Source: CAYMZB01 sp964394845 (GTDB taxonomy: Bacteria > Patescibacteriota > Microgenomatia > Daviesbacterales > UBA10151). Taken from it: a DNA stretch of 8,558 bases. Made by a program: the position numbers and the translations under genes. Numbering within the stretch: the first letter of the stretch is position 1; every line of letters starts with the position of its first letter. Positions 1 through 6,198 of the stretch are shown piece by piece. The notes beneath the pieces are model-generated. The model ran no database searches. It was not told the origin of the DNA and saw nothing but the letters and a program-made list of their open reading frames with translations. The stretch lies in contig CAYMZB010000070.1 in the NCBI GenBank assembly GCA_964394845.1, positions 1 through 8,558 of the forward strand, written 5' to 3'.

Positions 1-1418
1 AAATCAACAATTACAAATTTGGGATTTTGCTCTATTGCATAAAAATGCCGGAGTACCCAATTCGTCTTATCATCATAGTTTGTTGAAACATAATAAGAAA
101 CTCCATAATCTGCAACCAGCTCGACTAATGGAAGAGCAACAACAGCCCAGCCAGGCCTATTTGTTTGATATAAAAATGCAGTATCACCGTTGTATGAAGC
201 AACAACAATTGCATTTTTCGGTAATATTTCATCTGCTTTTCTACCTGCCTCAATCATTACCGGATTGTTAATTTTATAAAATTCTTTTACCTGCATCCAA
301 CTAAAATAAAATGACAAAGGTAGAAATAAAATAGCCAAAATTATAGTCCAAAATCTTGGTATAAAATCTTGAATGCCTTTTATCAAAGACAAAAAGCCTT
401 GAGTTAAAAATATTGCAGCAACAGGCACAAAAATATATTGGTAATAATTATGCCTGATATTACCTGTAGCAATCCAACAGAAGTAGGTAAACATTGATAA
501 TAACCATATGTGCATAAACAAATTCCCATTCTTAGGTTTAATTAAAATGCCAATAGTAAATAAAACAAATCCTGTTGCCCCCAATATTTCCCTGCCAATT
601 CTTTCGGAAATTAACCACCACCAAAATGCAGGTCTGAAACGTATATGATCACCGTTTGCTAACCAACCGGACGCAGGAATTCCTTCCGTCTGCTGCAGAA
701 TCCAGAGCCTCCAAATTATAAACGGCAAAACTGACAAAATTGCAAATATAATGAACTTTTTGGGAATTTTTCTAAATCCATACCGGCAATATAGGGAATA
801 AATTAAAGGGGGGACAAAGAATATTGCCCATGGCTTAATTAAAAATGCAGCTGTTGTAAACAAAACTGCAACAAACCCAACACTAAAACCATTTTGTGAA
901 ATCCATTTATCAACAAAATACATCATTCCTAAAGTAAAGAAAAGAAACGTTGGCTCAGGTAAAGTAGTTCTTGAAAAGAAAATATTAAAAGGAAGTAACC
1001 CATATACAAACGCTGTAAATAAACCAACTCTAACCCCAAAGTTTTTTTTGGTCAACAAATATAAAAAAATAATACTGCCAATAGAAAACAGTACTGAAAC
1101 TAATCTGGAATATTTATCATCTACTCCAAAAATCAGATATAGGGGATAAACAGCAATATTATATATAGGAAATTCTACAAATCTAAATCTATTAGGATTT
1201 GGCAGGGGATGTTCGGACACTCCTGAGAAATCATCATATTTAGGAATAAAAGGGTTAAACCCATCTTTCACAAAATTTCTGGTAACTGCAGCTGTATCAG
1301 CTTGCCTCCATGAATGCCAATCAGCAATAGGGGATTCAATTTTATAAAGCCTTACCGCAAAAGCCAAAATTAATATTATTGATAACCAAAAATATTGATT
1401 TCTAAATAATTTAAACAT
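1..1418 (-). CDS. GT39-like (PMT_2) membrane glycosyltransferase, cut by the left edge
   Basis: The frame starts at the ATG at 1418 and stays open for 472 codons to the left edge, so the stop is outside the window. The start overlaps the Wzy/WaaL-like stop by 8 bases. After the first helix (about 9-23), the first outer loop reads DWHSWRQADTAAVTRNF (33-49). This is the typical motif of a bacterial PMT_2/GT39-like group, and D33 and D41 are candidate catalytic or metal-binding acids. VEFPIYN (81-87) and FFSRTTLPEPTFLFF (147-161) are further family motifs. About ten helices follow, and near 385 a soluble C-terminal domain begins (ADEILPKNAIVVASYNGDTAF, 395-415). Its role would be sugar transfer from a polyprenyl-phosphate donor on the outer membrane face. 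This is the best match of the three membrane glycosyltransferases to the family, because its N-terminal half is complete. Acceptor and sugar are unknown. Confidence 0.88.
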   Translation of the reverse strand, partial: MFKLFRNQYFWLSIILILAFAVRLYKIESPIADWHSWRQADTAAVTRNFVKDGFNPFIPKYDDFSGVSEHPLPNPNRFRFVEFPIYNIAVYPLYLIFGVDDKYSRLVSVLFSIGSIIFLYLLTKKNFGVRVGLFTAFVYGLLPFNIFFSRTTLPEPTFLFFTLGMMYFVDKWISQNGFSVGFVAVLFTTAAFLIKPWAIFFVPPLIYSLYCRYGFRKIPKKFIIFAILSVLPFIIWRLWILQQTEGIPASGWLANGDHIRFRPAFWWWLISERIGREILGATGFVLFTIGILIKPKNGNLFMHIWLLSMFTYFCWIATGNIRHNYYQYIFVPVAAIFLTQGFLSLIKGIQDFIPRFWTIILAILFLPLSFYFSWMQVKEFYKINNPVMIEAGRKADEILPKNAIVVASYNGDTAFLYQTNRPGWAVVALPLVELVADYGVSYYVSTNYDDKTNWVLRHFYAIEQNPKFVIVD

Positions 1419-2841
1419 TTTCTTTAAATTTTAATACAGCTAAATTTAGACCTAAAATCATCCAAAAAAATGATGCTACTTTTGATGCTTCAAATACATC
1501 GATAAATAGTCCGTTTACAACAAATGCAACTAACATTGCAAGTGTTCCAGCAGAAAAATATCTGATAATTCTATCGTTATTTTTGAGTAAGCTATATAAC
1601 TTTTTAAAAACCTCACTTAAAATTAGAATGAGTGTAATAGTCCCTAATAATCCAACTTCTCCTAAGGATCTTAAAAAATCATTATCAGTTGCTATGCTAA
1701 TCGAGGAATAACCGGTTCCTAAAAATGGATTTTTAATAAAAGCAGTTATTGCTCTTGGCCATTCTATATTTAACCTAATTTGGAATGATCTGTAAACCCC
1801 AAGTTGAGTTGTATCTATGGGCTCGCCGGGCGTAATATCTGTAGGTATACCTGGCTCGGGTAGAAAGAGGGGCATACTGGCAGATTCTGAAGATGTCTTA
1901 ACAGCCAATGTCGGAATATTTAACTTGCTTCTGACTTTTTGATCATCAGTTTTACCTTCGTATCTTGCGCCTTGAGAGAAAAGATTAACTGTAATGGTTG
2001 AGATAAATCTATCCCGGAGTTGCGAAGGGTATACTAAAATTGCTGCAAAAAATATCAATAATATTAATATGTACTTACGCTTCCTGATAAAAATTAAAGC
2101 TGCTATTAATCCAATTATTGCAGCAACAAATGATAACCGTGCTGTTGTGAAAATTAAAACTGTAAGAGATAAACAACCTAATAAAATTATAGGTATTTTT
2201 AAAGTTCTACTTACAGCAAAAAAGATCGAGAAAAGAATTACAAGCGCCATTGCCAAAAATACTGCTAAATCATAATGTCCTGCAAAAGTGGAGTTTACCC
2301 TTCCCCCATGGGCTAAAGTTAAAATTAAGCCTTTGGAAAATTCTGAATTGGTTGTGGAAATAACTGGCCAGCTAAGATATTGCTGACCTAATCCGTAAAT
2401 ATTAACAGCCAGTACAGTAAAAAATAAAACTATCAATACAATTATTAAATCTTTTTTAGTTTTTACAACCGTTGCAACAACCGGCATCAACATTAAAAAT
2501 TCAACTCTTCTTAGAAAATGCAGAATACTTAAATGAGGCGTAACCGAATGGGTAAGAAAAATTGCGGAAAAAGTTGATAGAATCCCTACAAAAAAGAATA
2601 ATAAAATTGCTTGAATTAATCTATCTTTTAACAAAACTTTAACTTTGGTTGATAAACATATATAAACAAACCAAATCGCCAGAAGCAAACCAATAATTAA
2701 ATCCTCTATTCTTATGGCAACAAAAGTGCCTGATACATTAAGCAATGGAAATTTAGGATAAAGAGGGATAAAGGCAAATAAAAATAAAGTTAACCAAAAT
2801 AATATTTTATCGAGTATTGAAACGGTTTTTTGCATAATCAA
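1411..2841 (-). CDS. O-antigen ligase/polymerase family membrane protein (Wzy_C/WaaL-like)
   Basis: A 476-residue polytopic protein with roughly ten to twelve helices. Family hallmarks are GGRVNSTFAGHYDLAVFL (179-196), TTARLSFVA (232-240), a large outer loop (about 272-365) and WPRAI followed by NPFLGTGYSS (361-380) and FLRSLGEVGLLG (389-400). Such proteins either polymerise lipid-linked repeat units (Wzy) or transfer a glycan to an acceptor (WaaL, or protein O-oligosaccharyltransferases). Sequence alone does not tell which. The outer loop has a Pro/Ser/Thr/Glu-rich insert (about 309-347). The position where many ligases carry a loop histidine reads TDND (385-388). The start is ambiguous: TTG at 2841 has AAGGA eight bases upstream, whereas the ATG at 2835 is 14 bases from it. 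I chose TTG; ATG would only remove two residues. The stop overlaps the next gene by 8 bases. Confidence 0.9.
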   Translation of the reverse strand: MIMQKTVSILDKILFWLTLFLFAFIPLYPKFPLLNVSGTFVAIRIEDLIIGLLLAIWFVYICLSTKVKVLLKDRLIQAILLFFFVGILSTFSAIFLTHSVTPHLSILHFLRRVEFLMLMPVVATVVKTKKDLIIVLIVLFFTVLAVNIYGLGQQYLSWPVISTTNSEFSKGLILTLAHGGRVNSTFAGHYDLAVFLAMALVILFSIFFAVSRTLKIPIILLGCLSLTVLIFTTARLSFVAAIIGLIAALIFIRKRKYILILLIFFAAILVYPSQLRDRFISTITVNLFSQGARYEGKTDDQKVRSKLNIPTLAVKTSSESASMPLFLPEPGIPTDITPGEPIDTTQLGVYRSFQIRLNIEWPRAITAFIKNPFLGTGYSSISIATDNDFLRSLGEVGLLGTITLILILSEVFKKLYSLLKNNDRIIRYFSAGTLAMLVAFVVNGLFIDVFEASKVASFFWMILGLNLAVLKFKENV

Positions 2842-2844
2842 TAT

Positions 2845-3420
2845 TTATATCCTTCTCAGCAGCTTGTTCTCTTTTGGAAAAACAATTTCTTTTCCTAACT
2901 TAAACAACAAAAATAAAGATGAAATAATTCCTAACCAAACCAAAATCCTTACCTTAAGAGGCGAGGGATAAAACCTTACAGTCACCTTAGTAAACCAACT
3001 ATGTCCTTCACTTTCAAATCTGCTGGAACCCCAAAATTTGGGTGTACTGTCAGAGTAAAACGGCTCAAAACCATTAACGTAGAATGAATCCCGTAGTGGG
3101 TAAACTAATTCTTCTAAATAGGTACTGTCTGTATGCTTTTTTATTACTGTCCAGGAATATTCTGGTGGGTGATTTAATCGTAGGGGTGGAAAAGGTAATA
3201 GACTTTTTTGCCAATAATTTTTAATATAAAAGGGCACTGCGGATTCACGGTAATTATTTGAAAAATAAGCTGCTACATTTGGGACCTGTTCTATATTATC
3301 TCCTGCTAATTTAGACTTATCTGAATCAGGAAGAGGCTTAAAATCTGAAATTTTTCCCGGACCCGGCCATATCATATAAACTAAGAGTAGAGCCGAAAAA
3401 ACGAAAAATATTTTTCTCAT
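2845..3420 (-). CDS. Unrecognised protein with a membrane helix at each end and an extracytoplasmic domain
   Basis: A 191-residue protein that I cannot assign to a named family, although its sequence style recalls hypothetical proteins of Microgenomates surface-glycan loci. An N-terminal helix (about 4-18) could be an anchor or an uncleaved signal. The central domain of about 135 residues is rich in Pro, Tyr, Phe and Ser and carries likely conserved patches: QVPNVAAYFSNNYRES (45-60), LRLNHPPEYSW (80-90), DSTYLEELVYPLRDSFYVNG (98-117) and KVTVRFYPSP (145-154). A second helix (about 157-174) precedes a short basic tail ending KLLRRI. With both ends cytoplasmic, the central domain would face outward. 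This arrangement resembles Wzz-type chain-length regulators, but the domain is not a long helical hairpin, so a direct match is doubtful. It starts 3 bases after the acetyltransferase stop and ends 3 bases before the Wzy/WaaL-like gene, pointing to a role with that enzyme. No ribosome binding site is visible. Confidence 0.82.
   Translation of the reverse strand: MRKIFFVFSALLLVYMIWPGPGKISDFKPLPDSDKSKLAGDNIEQVPNVAAYFSNNYRESAVPFYIKNYWQKSLLPFPPLRLNHPPEYSWTVIKKHTDSTYLEELVYPLRDSFYVNGFEPFYSDSTPKFWGSSRFESEGHSWFTKVTVRFYPSPLKVRILVWLGIISSLFLLFKLGKEIVFPKENKLLRRI
2850..2854 (-). promoter_or_regulatory. Shine-Dalgarno site AAGGA for a TTG start
   Basis: AAGGA on the minus strand lies eight bases before the TTG at 2841 and 14 before the alternative ATG at 2835. 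The spacing favours the TTG start of the Wzy/WaaL-like gene. The site sits just before the stop codon of the upstream gene. Confidence 0.5.
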
Positions 3421-3423
3421 CGT

Positions 3424-4026
3424 CTATTGAAATAATCTTGCTCTGCCTAATTTGTAATGGAGGTCTTTTAGCTTTCTTTCACCAATTACTTCTGCCGGTA
3501 CCCCTCCTGCTATACTAAATTCTGAAACATTCTTAGTTACCACAGCCCCTGCTGCCACTATTGCTCCCCTGCCTATTTTCACTCCTGGTAGTAAAATTAC
3601 TCTTGGGCCGATGAAACAAAAATCCTCTATGATAACAGGAGCCAATGTAGCATGAAAATCATCAGAATTTATATCGTGCTCGGAATTATAAATCATCACA
3701 TCTGAAGCAATATCAACATGATTTCCTATAATAATAGGCGCTCTCCCATCCAGGAAAGCTCGGTACCCTATCATTGAATCATCACCTATTTTTATGCTTC
3801 TTAAAGAGAAGAAACGGCAACCCATGTGAATACTTGAACCCTTACCAATTTTTGCCCCACCCAAGCGTATTAGTAATCTCCGCAGATGATGAGAAGGAAA
3901 ATTGACAAACAAATGAAGAATAAACAAGCTAAAATCAGCTAAATAATTATATAATCTATTACCAATCTTACTGGTAATTTCAGTCAATCCTAGCTTTCTT
4001 CCCATACGGTCACTAAGAATAGTCAT
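3424..4026 (-). CDS. Hexapeptide-repeat sugar O-acetyltransferase (WcaF-like)
   Basis: A 200-residue left-handed beta-helix acetyltransferase that would transfer acetyl from acetyl-CoA to a sugar hydroxyl in the cytoplasm. After an N-terminal helical, partly hydrophobic segment (about 20-50), hexapeptide turns run from AKIGKGSSI (58-66) to about residue 184. They include IKIGDDSMIG, IIIGNHVDIA and VKIGRGAIV. The likely catalytic histidine is H117 in NSEHD. The AAGAVVTKNV and GGVPAEVIGER motifs at the end are classic for this family, as is the tail LHYKLGRARLF. An ATG at 4104 would add 26 residues overlapping the GT4 gene by 40 bases. That extension looks unlike the family and has no ribosome binding site, so I prefer the ATG at 4026. 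A further ATG at 4005 is also possible. There is a 38-base gap upstream with a promoter-like sequence, and the stop is 3 bases from the next start. Confidence 0.93.
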   Translation of the reverse strand: MTILSDRMGRKLGLTEITSKIGNRLYNYLADFSLFILHLFVNFPSHHLRRLLIRLGGAKIGKGSSIHMGCRFFSLRSIKIGDDSMIGYRAFLDGRAPIIIGNHVDIASDVMIYNSEHDINSDDFHATLAPVIIEDFCFIGPRVILLPGVKIGRGAIVAAGAVVTKNVSEFSIAGGVPAEVIGERKLKDLHYKLGRARLFQ

Positions 4027-4032
4027 ACATAA

Positions 4033-4061
4033 ATTATACACAAGCCCAATACACGAAGCAA
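4033..4061 (-). promoter_or_regulatory. Possible internal promoter, TTGCTT-17-TATAAT
   Basis: On the minus strand a perfect TATAAT at 4038-4033 is preceded at 17 bases by TTGCTT (4061-4056), which matches three of six bases of the -35 consensus. It lies in the largest gap of the window. The expected transcription start, seven bases after the -10 box, falls on the A of the ATG at 4026, which would give a leaderless message. In AT-rich DNA a TATAAT by chance is common, so this is tentative. Confidence 0.22.
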
Positions 4062-4064
4062 AGT

Positions 4065-5171
4065 TTAAAAGGTGCTTAAAACCGTCTTTGCAAATTTTTC
4101 CCATGAGAATTTTTTAGCTTGCAGCAGAGAAGCTTTAGAATACTTATCCCTTAATTTTTTCTCTGTGATTATCAGCCTTATTGCCTGTTCTATCTGACTG
4201 GGCGAATATGGATCTACTAAAAGTCCTGCTTTACCAACAACCTCAGGAAGTGATGAGACATTTGAGACTATAACCGGACAACCTACAGCCATTGCCTCCA
4301 CAGCAGGAATACCAAACCCTTCCCAAAGAGAAGGTAAAATAAAGGCTTTCGCTCCTGATAAAAGAGGTGGTAAATCGCTACTTCGAGTAAAACCTAAGAA
4401 ATTAACCCTATTTCCTATACCTAATTTTGTTGGTGTTTCCAAAATTTCTTTAAACTTCCACCCTTCTTTACCCTCACCTCGAGTTTTACCAATTATTACT
4501 AAATTTAAGCCTTCAATCTTTGCAACAGCCTCAATTAACCTGATTAAATTCTTTCTAGGCTGCAATGTCCCTATAAATATAATGTAGGGGTCTTTTATTT
4601 TGTACTTATTCAAAACCTCTTTAATTTTCTTTACGTCTTTCAAAGGCTTAAAAATATCTTTATTAAACCCTGGAAAGGCAACAGTTATTTTATTTTTATC
4701 AACTCCATATTGCTTGATGATATCCTGCTTTGAAAAATTGGAAATTGTAATAATATGATCAGCATTTTCCACCGAGAATTTAGTCCCATTTTTAAGTTGC
4801 CAGAGATCTTTCTTGGTAAACATATCCGGGAAATGCAAAAAGGATAAATCAAAAATTGTAACAATTCTTTTAACAGGAGAGAATCTGGGAATATAGTGGG
4901 TTGGGGAAAAAATTAGATCAGGTTTATTTTTTGCAGCGAATAGTGCTAGAGGCAAAGCAATACGGGTCCAAAGCCTCTTAGGTTTTAAAATTTTATACCT
5001 CCACCCATTCCTTTCTATTGGGAGATCTTCTAAGGGGCTGGCAGGCAAAAGTACTAAATAGTCATTGCTATAATCTATCTTCTCTAAATTCCTTAAAAGC
5101 TCAAAAGCAGTCTGGGAAGAACCAAGCCTTTGCTCAATATTGGCTTCATATCCATCTATCCAAATCTTCAC
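4065..5171 (-). CDS. GT4 family glycosyltransferase (mannosyltransferase-like)
   Basis: A 368-residue GT-B fold enzyme of normal GT4 length. The N-terminal domain includes DLIFSPTHYIP (85-95) and VTIFDLSFLHFPD (104-116), a pattern seen in WbdB/mannosyltransferase-B-like enzymes. The donor domain has IGTLQPRKN (200-208), VNFLGF (256-261) and the complete E-x7-E motif from E284 to E292 in EGFGIPAVEA, followed by SSLPEVVG. It would add a sugar from a nucleotide-sugar on the cytoplasmic face; mannose is only a guess from family resemblance. The start is GTG at 5171, supported by GGAGG eight bases upstream and by the 4-base GTGA overlap with the preceding GT4 gene, which implies coupled translation. 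Its C-terminal QAKKFSWEK is shared with that neighbour almost exactly at the DNA level, although the two proteins are otherwise divergent. Confidence 0.93.
   Translation of the reverse strand: MKIWIDGYEANIEQRLGSSQTAFELLRNLEKIDYSNDYLVLLPASPLEDLPIERNGWRYKILKPKRLWTRIALPLALFAAKNKPDLIFSPTHYIPRFSPVKRIVTIFDLSFLHFPDMFTKKDLWQLKNGTKFSVENADHIITISNFSKQDIIKQYGVDKNKITVAFPGFNKDIFKPLKDVKKIKEVLNKYKIKDPYIIFIGTLQPRKNLIRLIEAVAKIEGLNLVIIGKTRGEGKEGWKFKEILETPTKLGIGNRVNFLGFTRSSDLPPLLSGAKAFILPSLWEGFGIPAVEAMAVGCPVIVSNVSSLPEVVGKAGLLVDPYSPSQIEQAIRLIITEKKLRDKYSKASLLQAKKFSWEKFAKTVLSTF
4095..4122 (-). repeat. 28-bp direct repeat, copy 2 (end of the long GT4 gene)
   Basis: This matches 5213-5240 at 27 of 28 bases and encodes the C-terminal QAKKFSWEK of the long GT4 gene. 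The single difference is synonymous (serine TCA here, TCC in the other copy). Confidence 0.7.
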
Positions 5172-6181
5172 TTTAACAGCCTCCGGTATACTTCCACTGT
5201 TTGTCTTGCGTTTTTTTCCCAGGAGAATTTTTTAGCTTGCTTAAAGCCTTTATTTATCATTTCTTTTCTTAAACTTAAATCCTTCATTACTAAGTTTATT
5301 TTTTTATTTATATCTTCAACGTTAAGTGGATCAATATACAAAGCACTGTCACCTCCAACCTCCGGCATTGATGATGTGTTAGAGGTAATAACAGGTAATC
5401 CCAAACAAAATGCATCAAGTATTGGTAAACCAAATCCCTCATAAAGCGAGGCGTACACTAAAACAGCTGCAGACTGATAAAGTAATTCTAACTCCTCCGT
5501 ATTTAGCCAAGGGATTGAATGTCCTGTAACTATCAAAGGATACTCCTTTGAAGCAGCCTCAATCCTGTCAATATTTTTTCTTTCTCCTACTCCTCCTATT
5601 GCCAGTACAAATTTTTCCGGCAATTTATATTTTTCCTTAAATTTCCTGATATTTTCTTCTGATTGAAGTTTAAAGTCTGTAGTTGGTCCTTCATAAATTA
5701 CCTTTATTTTTTCCTCAGGTATCTTAGTAGTCTCCAGTAAATCCTGCTTGGTTGCTTTTGATACAGCAATTACACAATCTACCTCTTCCTCAACTAATTT
5801 TAATCTTCTTTTATGAACAGCTATAACTTTTGGATGAGACCACTCTGGGTATTTAATAGGAACCACGTCATGATATGTTGTAACTTTTTTAGCTTTACTT
5901 GGAGGCTGGGTCCAATCACTTGAGTGAAAAATATCAACAGGCCCAATAAATTGTTCTATTCCAATATTTCTCCATCTATTAAAGATCATCTCAAACAGAG
6001 TAGGTGGCAGATGATTCATTTTTACATTCTTTAGGTTGCCTTGATATGGCTTTCGCAGGGAAGAATAGAAATAGACCATCTCTAAATCATCAAATTTAGA
6101 AAGTTGAAGACTTAAGTTAAAAGTATATGTAGCTACACCCCCAAAGTGAGCTAATTGTGAAATATCCATACCAACACGCAT
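5168..6181 (-). CDS. GT4 family glycosyltransferase, short form
   Basis: A 337-residue cytoplasmic GT-B enzyme of family GT4 that would transfer a sugar from a nucleotide-sugar donor to a lipid-linked glycan. The N-terminal acceptor domain shows the glycine turn FGGVATYT (13-20) and TTYHDVVPI (101-109), typical of the family. The donor domain shows the phosphate-binding RKN (201-203) in GGVGERKN, then EGFGLPILDA (248-257) and SSMPEVGG (270-277). Two things are odd. The acid usually found eight residues after E248 is aspartate (D256), giving E-x7-D instead of E-x7-E. The stretch from RKN to EG is 49 residues, against 80 in the neighbouring GT4 enzyme, so about 31 residues of the donor domain are absent. 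The reading frame is intact, so this is not a frameshift. The ATG at 6181 lies 17 bases after the previous stop and has no clear ribosome binding site. The TGA stop overlaps the next gene's start in a GTGA. Confidence 0.92.
   Translation of the reverse strand: MRVGMDISQLAHFGGVATYTFNLSLQLSKFDDLEMVYFYSSLRKPYQGNLKNVKMNHLPPTLFEMIFNRWRNIGIEQFIGPVDIFHSSDWTQPPSKAKKVTTYHDVVPIKYPEWSHPKVIAVHKRRLKLVEEEVDCVIAVSKATKQDLLETTKIPEEKIKVIYEGPTTDFKLQSEENIRKFKEKYKLPEKFVLAIGGVGERKNIDRIEAASKEYPLIVTGHSIPWLNTEELELLYQSAAVLVYASLYEGFGLPILDAFCLGLPVITSNTSSMPEVGGDSALYIDPLNVEDINKKINLVMKDLSLRKEMINKGFKQAKKFSWEKNARQTVEVYRRLLK
5180..5184 (-). promoter_or_regulatory. Shine-Dalgarno site GGAGG for a GTG start
   Basis: GGAGG on the minus strand sits eight bases before the GTG at 5171, inside the 3' end of the preceding GT4 gene. 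It decides the non-ATG start of the downstream GT4 gene and is the best ribosome binding site in the window. Confidence 0.75.
5213..5240 (-). repeat. 28-bp direct repeat, copy 1 (end of the short GT4 gene)
   Basis: Partner of 4095-4122 in the same orientation, encoding QAKKFSWEK of the short GT4 gene. The FSWE motif is common near the end of GT4 enzymes, but the DNA identity is higher than protein conservation alone would need. Confidence 0.7.
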
Positions 6182-6198
6182 AAATATATTTTAGCAGA

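Noticed and set aside
35..271. Plus-strand open stretch (78 codons), and similar ones at 1994-2275, 5130-5444, 7487-7702 and 7696-7887
   Set aside because: Each lies opposite a well-supported minus-strand gene, shows no family motif and has low-complexity composition typical of antisense readings.
4027..4104. A 26-residue N-terminal extension of the acetyltransferase
   Set aside because: Half of it is an out-of-frame reading of the GT4 C-terminus, it has no ribosome binding site, and it is cysteine-containing and unlike the family's usual start.
5168..5170. Possible TGA recoding as in Gracilibacteria/SR1
   Set aside because: The TGA overlaps the next gene's GTG with a strong ribosome binding site, and the protein ends at a normal GT4 C-terminus, so TGA is a stop.
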